From contig JAJBVE010000203.1 in the NCBI GenBank assembly GCA_020859995.1, positions 1 through 54,081 of the forward strand: DNA of 54,081 bases, read 5' to 3'. Positions 37,108-45,039 of this stretch are shown piece by piece. Position 1 is the first letter of the stretch. Each line of letters opens with the position of its first letter. The notes below the pieces were generated by a model that was not told the DNA's origin, ran no database searches, and saw only the letters and a program-made list of their open reading frames with translations. Origin of the DNA: Clostridiales bacterium. GTDB taxonomy: Bacteria > Bacillota > Clostridia > Lachnospirales > Lachnospiraceae. The position numbers were made by a program, and so were the translations under genes.

Positions 37108-38772
37108 ATGAAAACAATGACGAGAAAAAGAGTCCTGAAAAGCCTTTTGGCAGGTACTCTTGCAGTCGCAATGGGAAGCTTTGGCGTGACCGCATTTGCG
37201 GAGGAGGCGGAAGAGGCTTCCTATGAGTGGGAGCTGCTGTCCTCAGTGACCCCGGATGAGTCCCGCACTTCCACCGCAAATTCGGATGAAAAGCTGGATT
37301 ACATCACCATCGGACTTGGCACGGTGCCGTCTTCCATGGATCCGTACAGCTTCAACAAATCCAGTGAGATCACAGTAGAAGTATTTGAAACTCTGGTTGT
37401 AGCGACGGATGACGGCGACTTTGTCGGAATCATCGCAAAGGACTGGGCTTTTACGGATGATACCGAGACGGAGCTGGTTATGAACATTTACGAAGGCGTG
37501 ACCGATTCGGACGGCAATGAAATTACGGCGGAGGATGTCGTATTCAGCTTCCAGACCTACATCGATTCCGGAAATGCAAGAGACTTTGATGATCTTGATT
37601 ACTGCGAGGCGACCGACACCTATCAGGTAACCTTCCACTTTAAGCAGAAGATGAGTTCCCTGGATGGATTTGACAACATTTTTGCCAGCACCTACATCGT
37701 AAGCCAGACAGCATACGAGAGCCATAATTTCAACGTAGATCCGATCGGCACCGGCCCGTATAAGATCACCAGCTATGAGGAAGGCGCTACCTGCATCCTG
37801 GAAGCAAGAGATGATTACTGGCAGTCCGAGGAGAATCTGTACCAGAGCCAGAAGAGCAATGTACAGACGATCGAGTATCAGTTTATTCTGGATGATTCCA
37901 TGAGACTGATTGCTCTGGAATCCGGCACCATCGCTTACTGCGCAATCGACGACACCAGCCTCAGCCTTTTCGAGGAGGGCGGCGACTATGCAGGCCAGTT
38001 CAATGTTTACTGCTACGAGGATGCACAGGCACAGACCATTCTTCCGAACATGAGCAGCAATTCTCTGATGAGCGACATTAACATGCGTCTGGCGGTTTAC
38101 TATGCACTGGATTCCGAGTCCTTTGCAGACGCACTCGGCAGCCGTGTATACTATCCGTGCACCGTTGACTGCGCACCGGTAGTCGGCGACTATCAGTCTG
38201 ACTGGGATACCTGGGAGACCTACAACACCGTTTATGATCCGGAGCTTTCCGCTCAGTATCTGGCAGAGAGCGGCTACAACGGCGAAACTCTGAAGATCAT
38301 CACCGAGGACAACTCTGAGAAGAATACCATCGCTGAGGTCGTACAGGCTTACCTTGAGATCGCCGGTATCAAGAGCGAGATCGTGACCCTGGATCATGCA
38401 CTGATCGAGAATACGGCAGGCGACGCGATACAGTGGGATATCCTCATCTACAGCTCCGCTGACAAGGACTATGCAATTTCCAGATTCATGAAGACCTACG
38501 CAATCGCTCACGGCTATGCAGACGGCTATAACTTAAGCTTCTATGAGAACGATGAGTTCCAGGAGATGCTGAGCACCGTATTCAATGTAGATACCTACAG
38601 CGAGGAAGGTACCAACGAGATCATGCAGTACATCTATGACAACGCCCTTGGCTATGCAGGCTGCTATGCCATCAAGGTTGGTGTGTACTCACCGGTAATG
38701 GCTGAGTTCTATACCGTGTCCGGTACGTCGAACTTCGTCATCGGCGCATGCGAGTATTATCTGGATCTGTAA
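37108..38772 (+). CDS. Oligopeptide-type ABC transporter substrate-binding protein (SBP family 5)
   Basis: A 554-aa exported binding protein. The signal peptide (MKTMTRKRV, then a hydrophobic stretch to GVTAFA) is probably cleaved near residue 31. The mature protein is family-5 like: LGTVPSSMDPYSFN near the start, EDVVFSFQTYID, and the DPIGTGPYKITSYE segment that is typical of OppA/DppA/NikA. No lipobox Cys is present. AAGGAGG precedes ATG 37108; the frame is open to 37072 without a site. It is last in the Opp operon. Ligand class (peptide, oligosaccharide or metal chelate) cannot be told; flanking esterases suggest a glycan-derived solute. Confidence 0.93.
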   Translation: MKTMTRKRVLKSLLAGTLAVAMGSFGVTAFAEEAEEASYEWELLSSVTPDESRTSTANSDEKLDYITIGLGTVPSSMDPYSFNKSSEITVEVFETLVVATDDGDFVGIIAKDWAFTDDTETELVMNIYEGVTDSDGNEITAEDVVFSFQTYIDSGNARDFDDLDYCEATDTYQVTFHFKQKMSSLDGFDNIFASTYIVSQTAYESHNFNVDPIGTGPYKITSYEEGATCILEARDDYWQSEENLYQSQKSNVQTIEYQFILDDSMRLIALESGTIAYCAIDDTSLSLFEEGGDYAGQFNVYCYEDAQAQTILPNMSSNSLMSDINMRLAVYYALDSESFADALGSRVYYPCTVDCAPVVGDYQSDWDTWETYNTVYDPELSAQYLAESGYNGETLKIITEDNSEKNTIAEVVQAYLEIAGIKSEIVTLDHALIENTAGDAIQWDILIYSSADKDYAISRFMKTYAIAHGYADGYNLSFYENDEFQEMLSTVFNVDTYSEEGTNEIMQYIYDNALGYAGCYAIKVGVYSPVMAEFYTVSGTSNFVIGACEYYLDL

Positions 38773-38903
38773 TAACAGAAGAATCTGAGAAAAGATTTGA
38801 TTCACAGACGGTTTGAACCAGGACTGTGGAGCAGTCCGATGAAGTGACCGTTATAGCAGGCAGGGATTGTTTTTTTAGGGCGATCATGTCTGAATGAAAA
38901 ATC

Positions 38904-38953
38904 ATATTCCGGGGAGGGCCGATGAAAACCGGCAGTTTTCCCCGGAATATTTT
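38904..38953 (+). terminator. Terminator of the Opp operon
   Basis: ATATTCCGGGGA pairs with TCCCCGGAATAT, with a second inner GCCG/CGGC stem, followed by a short T-run. The rest of the 329-base gap holds only the promoter for the next gene. Confidence 0.8.
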
Positions 38954-38989
38954 GAAAAAGCCGTAACTGTTCAGGAACGGATTTTGCAC

Positions 38990-39018
38990 TTGATGTGAAG
39001 ATCATGTGAAATTATAAT
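38990..39018 (+). promoter_or_regulatory. Promoter of the ceramidase-like/esterase gene
   Basis: TTGATG at 38990-38995 and TATAAT at 39013-39018 are 17 bases apart, 84 bases before the start codon. Confidence 0.65.
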
Positions 39019-39101
39019 AGAAAAACTGGATGACAGAGTTTTCGACTGCGCATGATTTCATGAGTTGCAAAAGAAAAGTATAAGTATGTGGAGGCATTTG
39101 A

Positions 39102-41798
39102 ATGGAAAAACTACAGCTACAGGCCGGCGCCGGAAAAGCATACCTGGAGTACCCGGAGGAGATTTTTCCGACACCGTTTGAAAATTTTACCGGGGTTCAT
39201 GATTCTCCCGCGGTAAGAGTTCTTGTATTAGACTATGGAAAAAGAATCACCGTCATTAACATTGAAAGCGTCAATCTTTTCGGCGACGCGCGGGAGAAGG
39301 TTGTAAACGCGGTGGCGGAAATCACGAAGGTGGATCCGGAGGATGTCTGGTATCACTCTTCGCATGTGCTTTCTACCCCGCATGTCTGGTCGCTGACATC
39401 TAAAATGCCTCCCCGCACAGAGGCGGATACGGTAAAAATCAGGATGCTTCATGAGCTGACGCTTACGGCTGCCAAAAAAGCGGCTGAGGATGCGGTACAG
39501 TCTCTGAAGGAAGCCAGATACGGATTTGGCAAGGGCTACTGCGCGGCAAACGCCAACCGCAACATCTGCACAGAAAAGGGATGGACGGTCAGTGTCAATG
39601 ATGAGGGACCGGTGGATCATGAAGTACCCATTATCCGAATAGACGATACCGAAAACGAGCCGATCGCTGTTTTATTTTTCTTTAATGCGCAGCCGGCCGT
39701 GCTGGATCAGACGCGAAATGCAGACGGAACCCATCTGATTTCCGGAGATATCGCCGGATACTCCGCGGCTTTTGTGGAGCAGGAATATCCGAATGCTGTG
39801 GCAATGTACTGCACGGGAGCGGGCGGCGACGAAAGTCCTTATCTGCGCGGTCAGTACACGATGACCGGCAGAGGCGGACGGATCATTGAAAAAGATTTGC
39901 ATGAAAAGACGTTCCTGCTCTGCGAGCTGCTTGGGGAACGCCTCGGTATGCAGGTCGTCATGGCGGCGGAGCGCATCCAGTGTAAGGAAATGGACGGACC
40001 GCTGCAGATTGTACGCCGGGTGTTCACCTATGACGGACAGGAAATCGGAAATACTCGGGAGCCGCAGAAGGAATACGAGTTCAAACCGGAAGGAGAGCGG
40101 ACGCTGGAGTTCTCGGTAATGCAGATCGGAGACATTGCTGTCGTGGGTCTGATTCCGGAAATCTGCGCGCGGACGGAAATTGCGCTGCGAACCACCTCTC
40201 CCTTCCAGAATGTGGCTGTGCAGACCTTTACCGGCAGCGGGCCGATTGAGTCCGGCAACGGAAAATATCTGGGTGAGAGTGATTATTATGATAAAATCAC
40301 CATGCAGGCCGTCAGTTCAGCCTACGCAAAGGGCACTGCTGAGCGGCTTGTCGAAGATATCCAGAAGGTCATGAAGGAGATGAAGGAGCAGCCCGCATCG
40401 GTGCTTCACATCACGACTGTGACCGAGCCGTCCTATGACGGTCAGCGTGTCTGCGGAGCCATCGTGGAGTATGACCGCGCGCTGGATGCCAGCCAGGTTG
40501 ACAAAGAAATGTTTGCATTCACGGAAGCGCCGATCCTCGACTGCTATGTAAGCGACAAGCCGGACTTCAACGCAGAGAAGGCAGATGGAAATTATGTGAT
40601 CTTCCGGCTCTCCAGCGAAGACGAGAGCAGCCGCCTCATGCAGAAGGTGTACATTCAGAATCGCGGCCCCGGCGGTCCAGGAGGCCCGGGTGGCGGCCCC
40701 GGCGGTCCGGGAGGTCCAGGAGGCCCGGGAGCAGGCCCGGCAGGCGGCCCAGGAGGCCCGGGAGGCGGCCCAGGAGGTCCGGCAGGAGGTCCGGGAGGCC
40801 CTGGAGCGGGTCCGGGAGGCCCAGGTGGCGGCCCAGGAGGCCCGGGAGGTCCAGGTGGCCCCGGAGCCGGCGGCAAGAAGTTCATAGGCATGAAGAAAAA
40901 GGATACCCGGCTTCATCTGATCCAGAAAAAAGCCCTGCCGACTGCAGACGGTTCAAAGATTGCGCCGTTTGAAGGAATGGTTTTGGGCGACAGAGAAGTG
41001 GATCTGATCGTAAATCGCTTCCAGGCGGGCGAATTCCATGGAATGAAGTACAATCTTTTCATCCCGCAGGACTACGATGAGACGCAAAAATATCCAATGC
41101 TTCTGTTCATCCCGGACGCGACCGGAAACGGCCCCGAGCAGGACAGGACCCTGATCCAGGGAATGGGAGCGACCATCTGGGCGACAGACGCTGAGCAGAA
41201 AAAGCACCCGTGCTTTATCGTGGCGCCGCAGATCGACGGCGAACCGCTGACTAACAACGATTACACCTGCTCTCCGCAGCTGGAAACCATCAAAGAGCTG
41301 CTGGATTCTCTGCAGGAGACCTACAGTATTGATGCGGACCGTATTTATACCACCGGGCAGTCCCAGGGATGCATGGCATCCTTTGAACTGAACATCCGCT
41401 ATCCGGACTATTTCGCAGCAGCGCTGCTGGTTTCCGGACACTGGGATGCCGAAAAGATCGCCAACGCTCTTTCCGGGAAAAAGCTTTTAATCGCCTTAAG
41501 CGAAGGCGGACTAGGCGAATTTGACTCCATGAGCAGGCTGTATGATCTGCTAAAGGAGCGCGGTGCGAGCGTAGAGAAACGGTTTTTCAATGCCAGAGCG
41601 GGCAAGGAAGAGCTGAATGCCGCGATGGCAGAGTACCTTTCCGGCGACGCGAACATAAAGCTCGCCATCTATACAAAGGAATCCAGTCTGCCGGATGATG
41701 GGAAAAAGTATTTCGGAATCATGTACCATCAGCGCGGATGGGAGATCACTTATCCGATCGAAGCCGTGCGCGACTGGCTGTTTGGTCAGACAAAGTAG
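39102..41798 (+). CDS. Ceramidase-like domain fused to esterase by a long GGP linker
   Basis: An 898-aa fusion. About residues 1-430 resemble the neutral/alkaline ceramidase-like superfamily: AGAGKAYLEYP at the start, WYHSSHVLSTPHVWS with metal-ligand-type histidines, and CTGAGGDESPYLRG. About 435-518 are a beta domain like that of the 31047 protein. About 521-590 are nearly pure Gly/Pro (GGP, GAGP and GGGP units). About 600-898 are an alpha/beta hydrolase with TGQSQGCMAS (Ser754). There is no signal peptide. GGAGG lies ten bases before the start. Amide or ester hydrolysis in both halves is likely; substrates are unknown. The last 21 bases and the sequence after the stop recur at 50242. Confidence 0.8.
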   Translation: MEKLQLQAGAGKAYLEYPEEIFPTPFENFTGVHDSPAVRVLVLDYGKRITVINIESVNLFGDAREKVVNAVAEITKVDPEDVWYHSSHVLSTPHVWSLTSKMPPRTEADTVKIRMLHELTLTAAKKAAEDAVQSLKEARYGFGKGYCAANANRNICTEKGWTVSVNDEGPVDHEVPIIRIDDTENEPIAVLFFFNAQPAVLDQTRNADGTHLISGDIAGYSAAFVEQEYPNAVAMYCTGAGGDESPYLRGQYTMTGRGGRIIEKDLHEKTFLLCELLGERLGMQVVMAAERIQCKEMDGPLQIVRRVFTYDGQEIGNTREPQKEYEFKPEGERTLEFSVMQIGDIAVVGLIPEICARTEIALRTTSPFQNVAVQTFTGSGPIESGNGKYLGESDYYDKITMQAVSSAYAKGTAERLVEDIQKVMKEMKEQPASVLHITTVTEPSYDGQRVCGAIVEYDRALDASQVDKEMFAFTEAPILDCYVSDKPDFNAEKADGNYVIFRLSSEDESSRLMQKVYIQNRGPGGPGGPGGGPGGPGGPGGPGAGPAGGPGGPGGGPGGPAGGPGGPGAGPGGPGGGPGGPGGPGGPGAGGKKFIGMKKKDTRLHLIQKKALPTADGSKIAPFEGMVLGDREVDLIVNRFQAGEFHGMKYNLFIPQDYDETQKYPMLLFIPDATGNGPEQDRTLIQGMGATIWATDAEQKKHPCFIVAPQIDGEPLTNNDYTCSPQLETIKELLDSLQETYSIDADRIYTTGQSQGCMASFELNIRYPDYFAAALLVSGHWDAEKIANALSGKKLLIALSEGGLGEFDSMSRLYDLLKERGASVEKRFFNARAGKEELNAAMAEYLSGDANIKLAIYTKESSLPDDGKKYFGIMYHQRGWEITYPIEAVRDWLFGQTK
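40663..40870 (+). repeat. Long GGP/GAGP-coding repeat tract
   Basis: About 200 bases of GGC/GGT/GGA and CCN codons encode roughly 69 residues of Gly and Pro with scattered Ala. The tract reads open on both strands (Pro-rich on the minus strand), which produces spurious ORFs. Confidence 0.9.
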
Positions 41799-41816
41799 GC
41801 TTCACGCGGCTGGCTG
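41778..41816 (+). repeat. Dispersed repeat, copy A (partner at 50242-50280)
   Basis: The 39 bases from CTGTTTGGTCAGACAAAG to GGCTGGCTG match 50242-50280 at 36 positions. In this copy they form the last codons and stop (TAG) of the fusion esterase; in the partner the stop codon is CAG. Both copies are followed by a matching terminator. Confidence 0.9.
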
Positions 41817-41834
41817 TCTAGCATGTGAAATGAG

Positions 41835-41872
41835 AAAATCCACTGATTTCTGTTGGGTAATCAGTGGATTTT
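41835..41872. terminator. Terminator after the fusion esterase
   Basis: AAAATCCACTGATT pairs with AATCAGTGGATTTT in a perfect 14-bp stem around a 10-base loop. It is near-identical to the terminator at 50368-50409. With A- and T-runs on the two sides it can act on both strands. Confidence 0.9.
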
Positions 41873-41900
41873 CGCTGTCCAGACAGTCAAAGAGCATGGC
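41867..41900 (-). pseudogene. TetR-gene fragment (C-terminal region)
   Basis: These 34 bases match 53650-53683, inside the TetR gene at the window end, at 32 positions. On the minus strand they read AMLFDCLDSENP against AMLYDWLDSENP in that gene. The fragment begins within the terminator arm, so the two sequences were joined at the shared GATTTTC word. Upstream sequence on the minus strand is not clearly TetR-like. Confidence 0.7.
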
Positions 41901-42000
41901 TCGATTTGTGAGACGACAATCGGCAGCATTCGGGAAATGGAAGAAGCTGTTGTAAATGAGAGCATGTTTTGGTATCAGGGTGTATGAGGAAACACTCGAC

Positions 42001-42034
42001 TGGACAAAAATGCAGAAATCTGCAAAAATGTCCA
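42001..42034. repeat. 34-bp palindrome, copy 1 (upstream of promoter)
   Basis: TGGACA and TGTCCA arms enclose AAAA, an inner GCAG/CTGC stem, and AAAA. It ends eight bases before the -35 box of the DUF4143 ATPase gene. Copy 2 at 42077 has the same outer arms and length but a different inner stem. Confidence 0.85.
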
Positions 42035-42042
42035 ATACTGGA

Positions 42043-42071
42043 TTGAAATTTTTTAAAAAGAAAGATATAAT
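42043..42071 (+). promoter_or_regulatory. Promoter of the DUF4143 ATPase gene
   Basis: TTGAAA at 42043-42048 and a perfect TATAAT at 42066-42071 have 17-base spacing. The expected start of transcription (about 42078) falls on the first bases of the second 34-bp palindrome. Confidence 0.85.
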
Positions 42072-42076
42072 TCTAA

Positions 42077-42110
42077 TGGACAAAAAAGCGTAAGCACGCA
42101 AAAATGTCCA
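42077..42110. repeat. 34-bp palindrome, copy 2 (at the transcription start)
   Basis: TGGACA and TGTCCA arms again, with an inner GCGT/ACGC stem in place of GCAG/CTGC. It covers about +1 to +34 of the transcript and ends two bases before the AGGAGG ribosome site region at 42112. Confidence 0.85.
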
Positions 42111-42126
42111 GCAGGAGGGCTTGCAT

Positions 42127-43380
42127 ATGGTTATTAAGAGAGATTTGTATTTGAATAAGCTGATCAATAAGAAGCACAATGGTCTTATTAAAGTAATTAC
42201 CGGACTTCGCCGTTGTGGAAAATCATATCTGTTATTTCAGCTTTTTAAGTCCCATCTTTTGGAAGAAGGAACGGATAGAAAGCACATCATTGAAATTGCT
42301 TTTGATGCATTTGAAAACAAGTGTTATCAGGATCCATATGTGTTGATGCCATATTTGAAAGAGCAGATTATTGACAATGAAATGTATTATGTGCTTCTCG
42401 ATGAGGTGCAGCTGCTTGGGGAATTTGAATCTGTTCTGAACAGTCTTATACGGATGGAAAATGTGGATGTGTATGTCACCGGCAGTAATGCCCGCTTCCT
42501 TTCCAAAGATGTTATTACAGAGTTTCGCGGACGCGGCGATGAAGTTCATATGTATCCGCTTAGCTTTTCAGAGTTTATGTCTGTTTACTCGGGCAGTAAA
42601 CAGGATGGATGGAATGAATATATGCTCTATGGCGGGCTGCCGCTTGTGCTTCGCTTTCAGACCCCGGAAGAAAAAATTCAGTTTCTTAAATCTTTGTTCG
42701 AGGAAACATATATCTCAGATATAGTGGGACGGCATAAAGTCCGCAATCGTGCAGAACTGGAAGATTTGCTCAATATTTTGTCCTCTGGAATCGGGTCACT
42801 GACGAACTCATCAAAATTATCTGCAACATTCAGAAGCGTAAAGCAGAAAACGATCAGCAAGACAACGATTGGAAACTATATTGATTATCTGTGTGATTCT
42901 TTTTTGATTGATCGTGCTGTGCGTTATGATATTAAAGGACGAAAGTATATTGACACTCCGGTGAAGTATTATTTCACCGATATGGGACTTCGCAATGCCC
43001 GATTAAATTTCCGGCAGTTAGAAGAAACGCATTCCATGGAAAATATTATCTTTAACGAGTTGAAAATTCGCGGCTTCAATGTGGATGTAGGAGTGATTGT
43101 GCAAAATAGTACAGATTTCAATGGCAAGAGTATTCGCAAGCAGTTGGAGATTGACTTTGTCTGCAATAAGGGCTCCAAACGTTACTATATCCAGTCAGCG
43201 TATGCAATTCCGGATCAGGAAAAGATGGAACAGGAGCAGCGCTCTCTTATGTTGACTGGTGATGCCTTCAAAAAGATTATTATCACTAAAGAAACATCGG
43301 CTCCTTACTATAATGACGATGGTGTTCTGGTGATGAGTATTTATGATTTCCTATTGAATCCGAAGAGTCTTGAACAATGA
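42127..43380 (+). CDS. AAA-type ATPase with DUF4143 domain
   Basis: A 417-aa protein. The N-terminal ATPase has Walker A GLRRCGKS (about residue 26), Walker B YVLLDEVQ (about 90) and a sensor VYVTGSN. The C-terminal ~200 residues are a DUF4143 domain (SDIVGRHKVRNR to KYYFTDMGLRN), with a PD-(D/E)XK-like end. Role unsettled; these proteins are common, often multicopy, in anaerobes and may act in nucleic-acid or toxin-antitoxin processes. Start ATG 42127 is seven bases after GCAGGAGGG; a TTG at 42121 is also in frame. The gene is visibly richer in A+T than the operons to its left, suggesting separate origin. Confidence 0.92.
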   Translation: MVIKRDLYLNKLINKKHNGLIKVITGLRRCGKSYLLFQLFKSHLLEEGTDRKHIIEIAFDAFENKCYQDPYVLMPYLKEQIIDNEMYYVLLDEVQLLGEFESVLNSLIRMENVDVYVTGSNARFLSKDVITEFRGRGDEVHMYPLSFSEFMSVYSGSKQDGWNEYMLYGGLPLVLRFQTPEEKIQFLKSLFEETYISDIVGRHKVRNRAELEDLLNILSSGIGSLTNSSKLSATFRSVKQKTISKTTIGNYIDYLCDSFLIDRAVRYDIKGRKYIDTPVKYYFTDMGLRNARLNFRQLEETHSMENIIFNELKIRGFNVDVGVIVQNSTDFNGKSIRKQLEIDFVCNKGSKRYYIQSAYAIPDQEKMEQEQRSLMLTGDAFKKIIITKETSAPYYNDDGVLVMSIYDFLLNPKSLEQ

Positions 43381-43410
43381 CGATTGCTACAGAATGGAAT
43401 GGAAGGGGAA

Positions 43411-43503
43411 CTAAGCATCCCCCTCTATCCGATCGTTTACCATTTTATCTTTCCAGGCATCCGTATCCGTCTTGATTTTTTCAGCGTAGGCATCCAGCAC
43501 CGC
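43411..43503 (-). pseudogene. Remnant of a gene C-terminus (possible binding-protein tail)
   Basis: On the minus strand a frame ending at 43411 reads AAVLDAYAEKIKTDTDAW and continues to a Lys/Asp-rich end with a stop. It looks like the alpha-helical C-terminus of an extracellular solute-binding protein. Nothing of the rest is seen, because plus-strand coding-like sequence of another gene begins just beyond it. Identification is weak. Confidence 0.35.
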
Positions 43504-43607
43504 AGCGCAGGGCTGTCTGCATTGATTGCCAGATTCTCCTGCTGTGCTGGACGCTCTGATTGAGGATGCAAAGGTATATCTTACAAGTGAACGGGAAACT
43601 GGTTAAT

Positions 43608-43720
43608 ATGCGGGTAATTGCAGGAAAAGCAAGAGGCCATTCGCTGGCAGCTCCTCCAGAATGAATACGAGGCCAATTACAGATAAAATCAAAGAAGCCC
43701 TGTTCAGTGCGTGGCAATCT
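43608..43720 (+). pseudogene. rsmD: Truncated, frameshifted rsmD fragment
   Basis: MRVIAGKARGHSLAAPP from ATG 43608, then after a frameshift near 43660, MNTRPITDKIKEALFSAWQ. Together these match the first ~40 residues of the 16S rRNA guanine-966 N2-methyltransferase RsmD. The methyltransferase core is missing, and the sequence breaks into a reversed GMC oxidoreductase remnant. About 80 bases before it encode what looks like the C-terminus of another gene ending in a TAA four bases before the ATG. A functional rsmD must exist elsewhere if the organism makes the protein. Confidence 0.7.
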
Positions 43721-43730
43721 TCCATATACT

Positions 43731-44388
43731 TTATCCAGCGGTATAACAGACCTGGGCCATCGTAGCTGTACAGATTTTTGCGACGCGCTTAGCCAGAGCC
43801 AGAATCGTCCAGATCGGGGGATTGCCCATCGATTCCGGCAGCAGGGTAGCGTCAGCGATATACAGGTTCTGCGGCAGGCGGCAGTTGTGCAGGGGATCGG
43901 CTTCCTCGGCAGTCAGCGGAAGCATTCCGCCGGGGTGCCCGGCATTGATGGTTCCGAGGAAAATATCTTCTTCGGAAACACCCATCTTTTTCAGAATCTG
44001 TTTGCAGTCGGAAACGGCCGCTTTCAGTCGGCCTTCGTCTGTCTGCGTCAGATCCTTTTGTGGCTTTCGGGTGCGGCTAGCACCATAACCGTCTCTTTGC
44101 ATCAGGAAGGGCATTGGAATATGACGGTCCTGCCCGGCTCCCGGATATGGCGCGGCCACACAGAGTACGGGGGCGACAAACAGCGTGGTTTCGCAGGAAA
44201 TCCCGGAATGCTCCAGAATGATCGGAGTGCCCAGCCCTCCGGCAGCCAGAACGACCAGATCTGCGCGGTAGGTTTTTTGCTTTCCGTTTTCTTTTGCGAA
44301 GACGGTATGTACGGCATTTCCATTCCGTCAGTCCGTAGGCATCGTGAATTTCTATGCCAAGCTCTCTGAAATCCGTCAGAAGCTTCTG
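43731..44388 (-). pseudogene. GMC-type/FAD oxidoreductase remnant (C-terminal half)
   Basis: On the minus strand the segment reads (in translation order) a frameshifted ELGIEIHDAYGLT, then LVVLAAGGLGTPIILEHSGI, then GTINAGHPGGMLPL, then NLYIADATLLPESMGNPP and LALAKRVAKI, with a stop at 43731. These are characteristic C-terminal motifs of GMC/choline-dehydrogenase-like flavoproteins. The FAD-binding N-terminal half is absent, and at least one frameshift lies near 44310, so it is not functional. Confidence 0.8.
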
Positions 44389-44389
44389 T

Positions 44390-44963
44390 GAGCTGGACGG
44401 GACTTATCCGCGCATGTGGCTGGAGTATGACCAGCTTGCCGCAAAAGCGAACCTTTCCATACAGGAGCGGCTGGAGACGATGGAATCGCATCAAAGTATT
44501 CTCAGGAAACGGGACGACCTGTATCTGCGCAATATTATGCTGAAAAATTGCGCCGGAAGATATCAGGAAGCATTGGACGCTATTTTATCACACTAGTTTC
44601 ATCCCTGGGAGGGCGGGGAAGGCAAGGTGAGCGCACAGTACCGATACGCGTTAATCCATCTCGCGCTCGCCCATCTGAAGGAGAGGCGGCCGGAAAAGGC
44701 GCTGGAAGATCTGGAGGCCTCGCTGACCTATCCGACTATATTGGGAGAGGGTAAACTGCCGAATGTGCCGGACAATCAGGCACACTACTATATGGGGATG
44801 GCTTACCGGATGATGGGAAACATAGAAAAAGCGGAGGTGTATCTGGAGCTGGTAATCTGACCGGACGCATATCGGATCTCTGTCAGGGATCGCAAAGCGA
44901 AGATTATACGTAGAAGGCCAGGTGCGCAGGCTTCTGACTGAATGTACAGAAAGATTGAAATAA
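44390..44963 (+). pseudogene. DUF5107/TPR protein remnant (C-terminal part) with in-frame stop
   Basis: The frame at 44390 reads ELDGTYPRMWLEYDQLA and tetratricopeptide-like helices to AILSH, then a TAG at 44594-44596, then in the same frame FHPWEGGEGKVSAQYRYA and further TPR-like sequence to a stop at 44860. After a frameshift comes VEGQVRRLLTECTERLK, ending at 44963. The FHPWEGGEGK motif is characteristic of DUF5107 proteins found beside glycosidase genes. The N-terminal part is missing. Confidence 0.75.
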
Positions 44964-45039
44964 GTCGGCCGCAATCCCATTGGCTTTAGACGATGGGCAG
45001 TTCACAATTGCATGCAGGAATATTATACAGGAGAAGGTC

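Noticed and set aside
37243-38511. A 422-codon open frame on the minus strand
   Set aside because: It is fully antisense to the Opp-type binding-protein gene, which has a signal peptide, ribosome site and family motifs. The antisense product is hydrophobic nonsense with no recognisable motif, a typical mirror of a GC-biased acidic protein.
40655-40891. Pro/Gly-rich reading frames on both strands resembling collagen proteins
   Set aside because: They are alternative readings of the GGP-coding tract inside the fusion esterase. Only the plus-strand frame that joins two folded domains is real.
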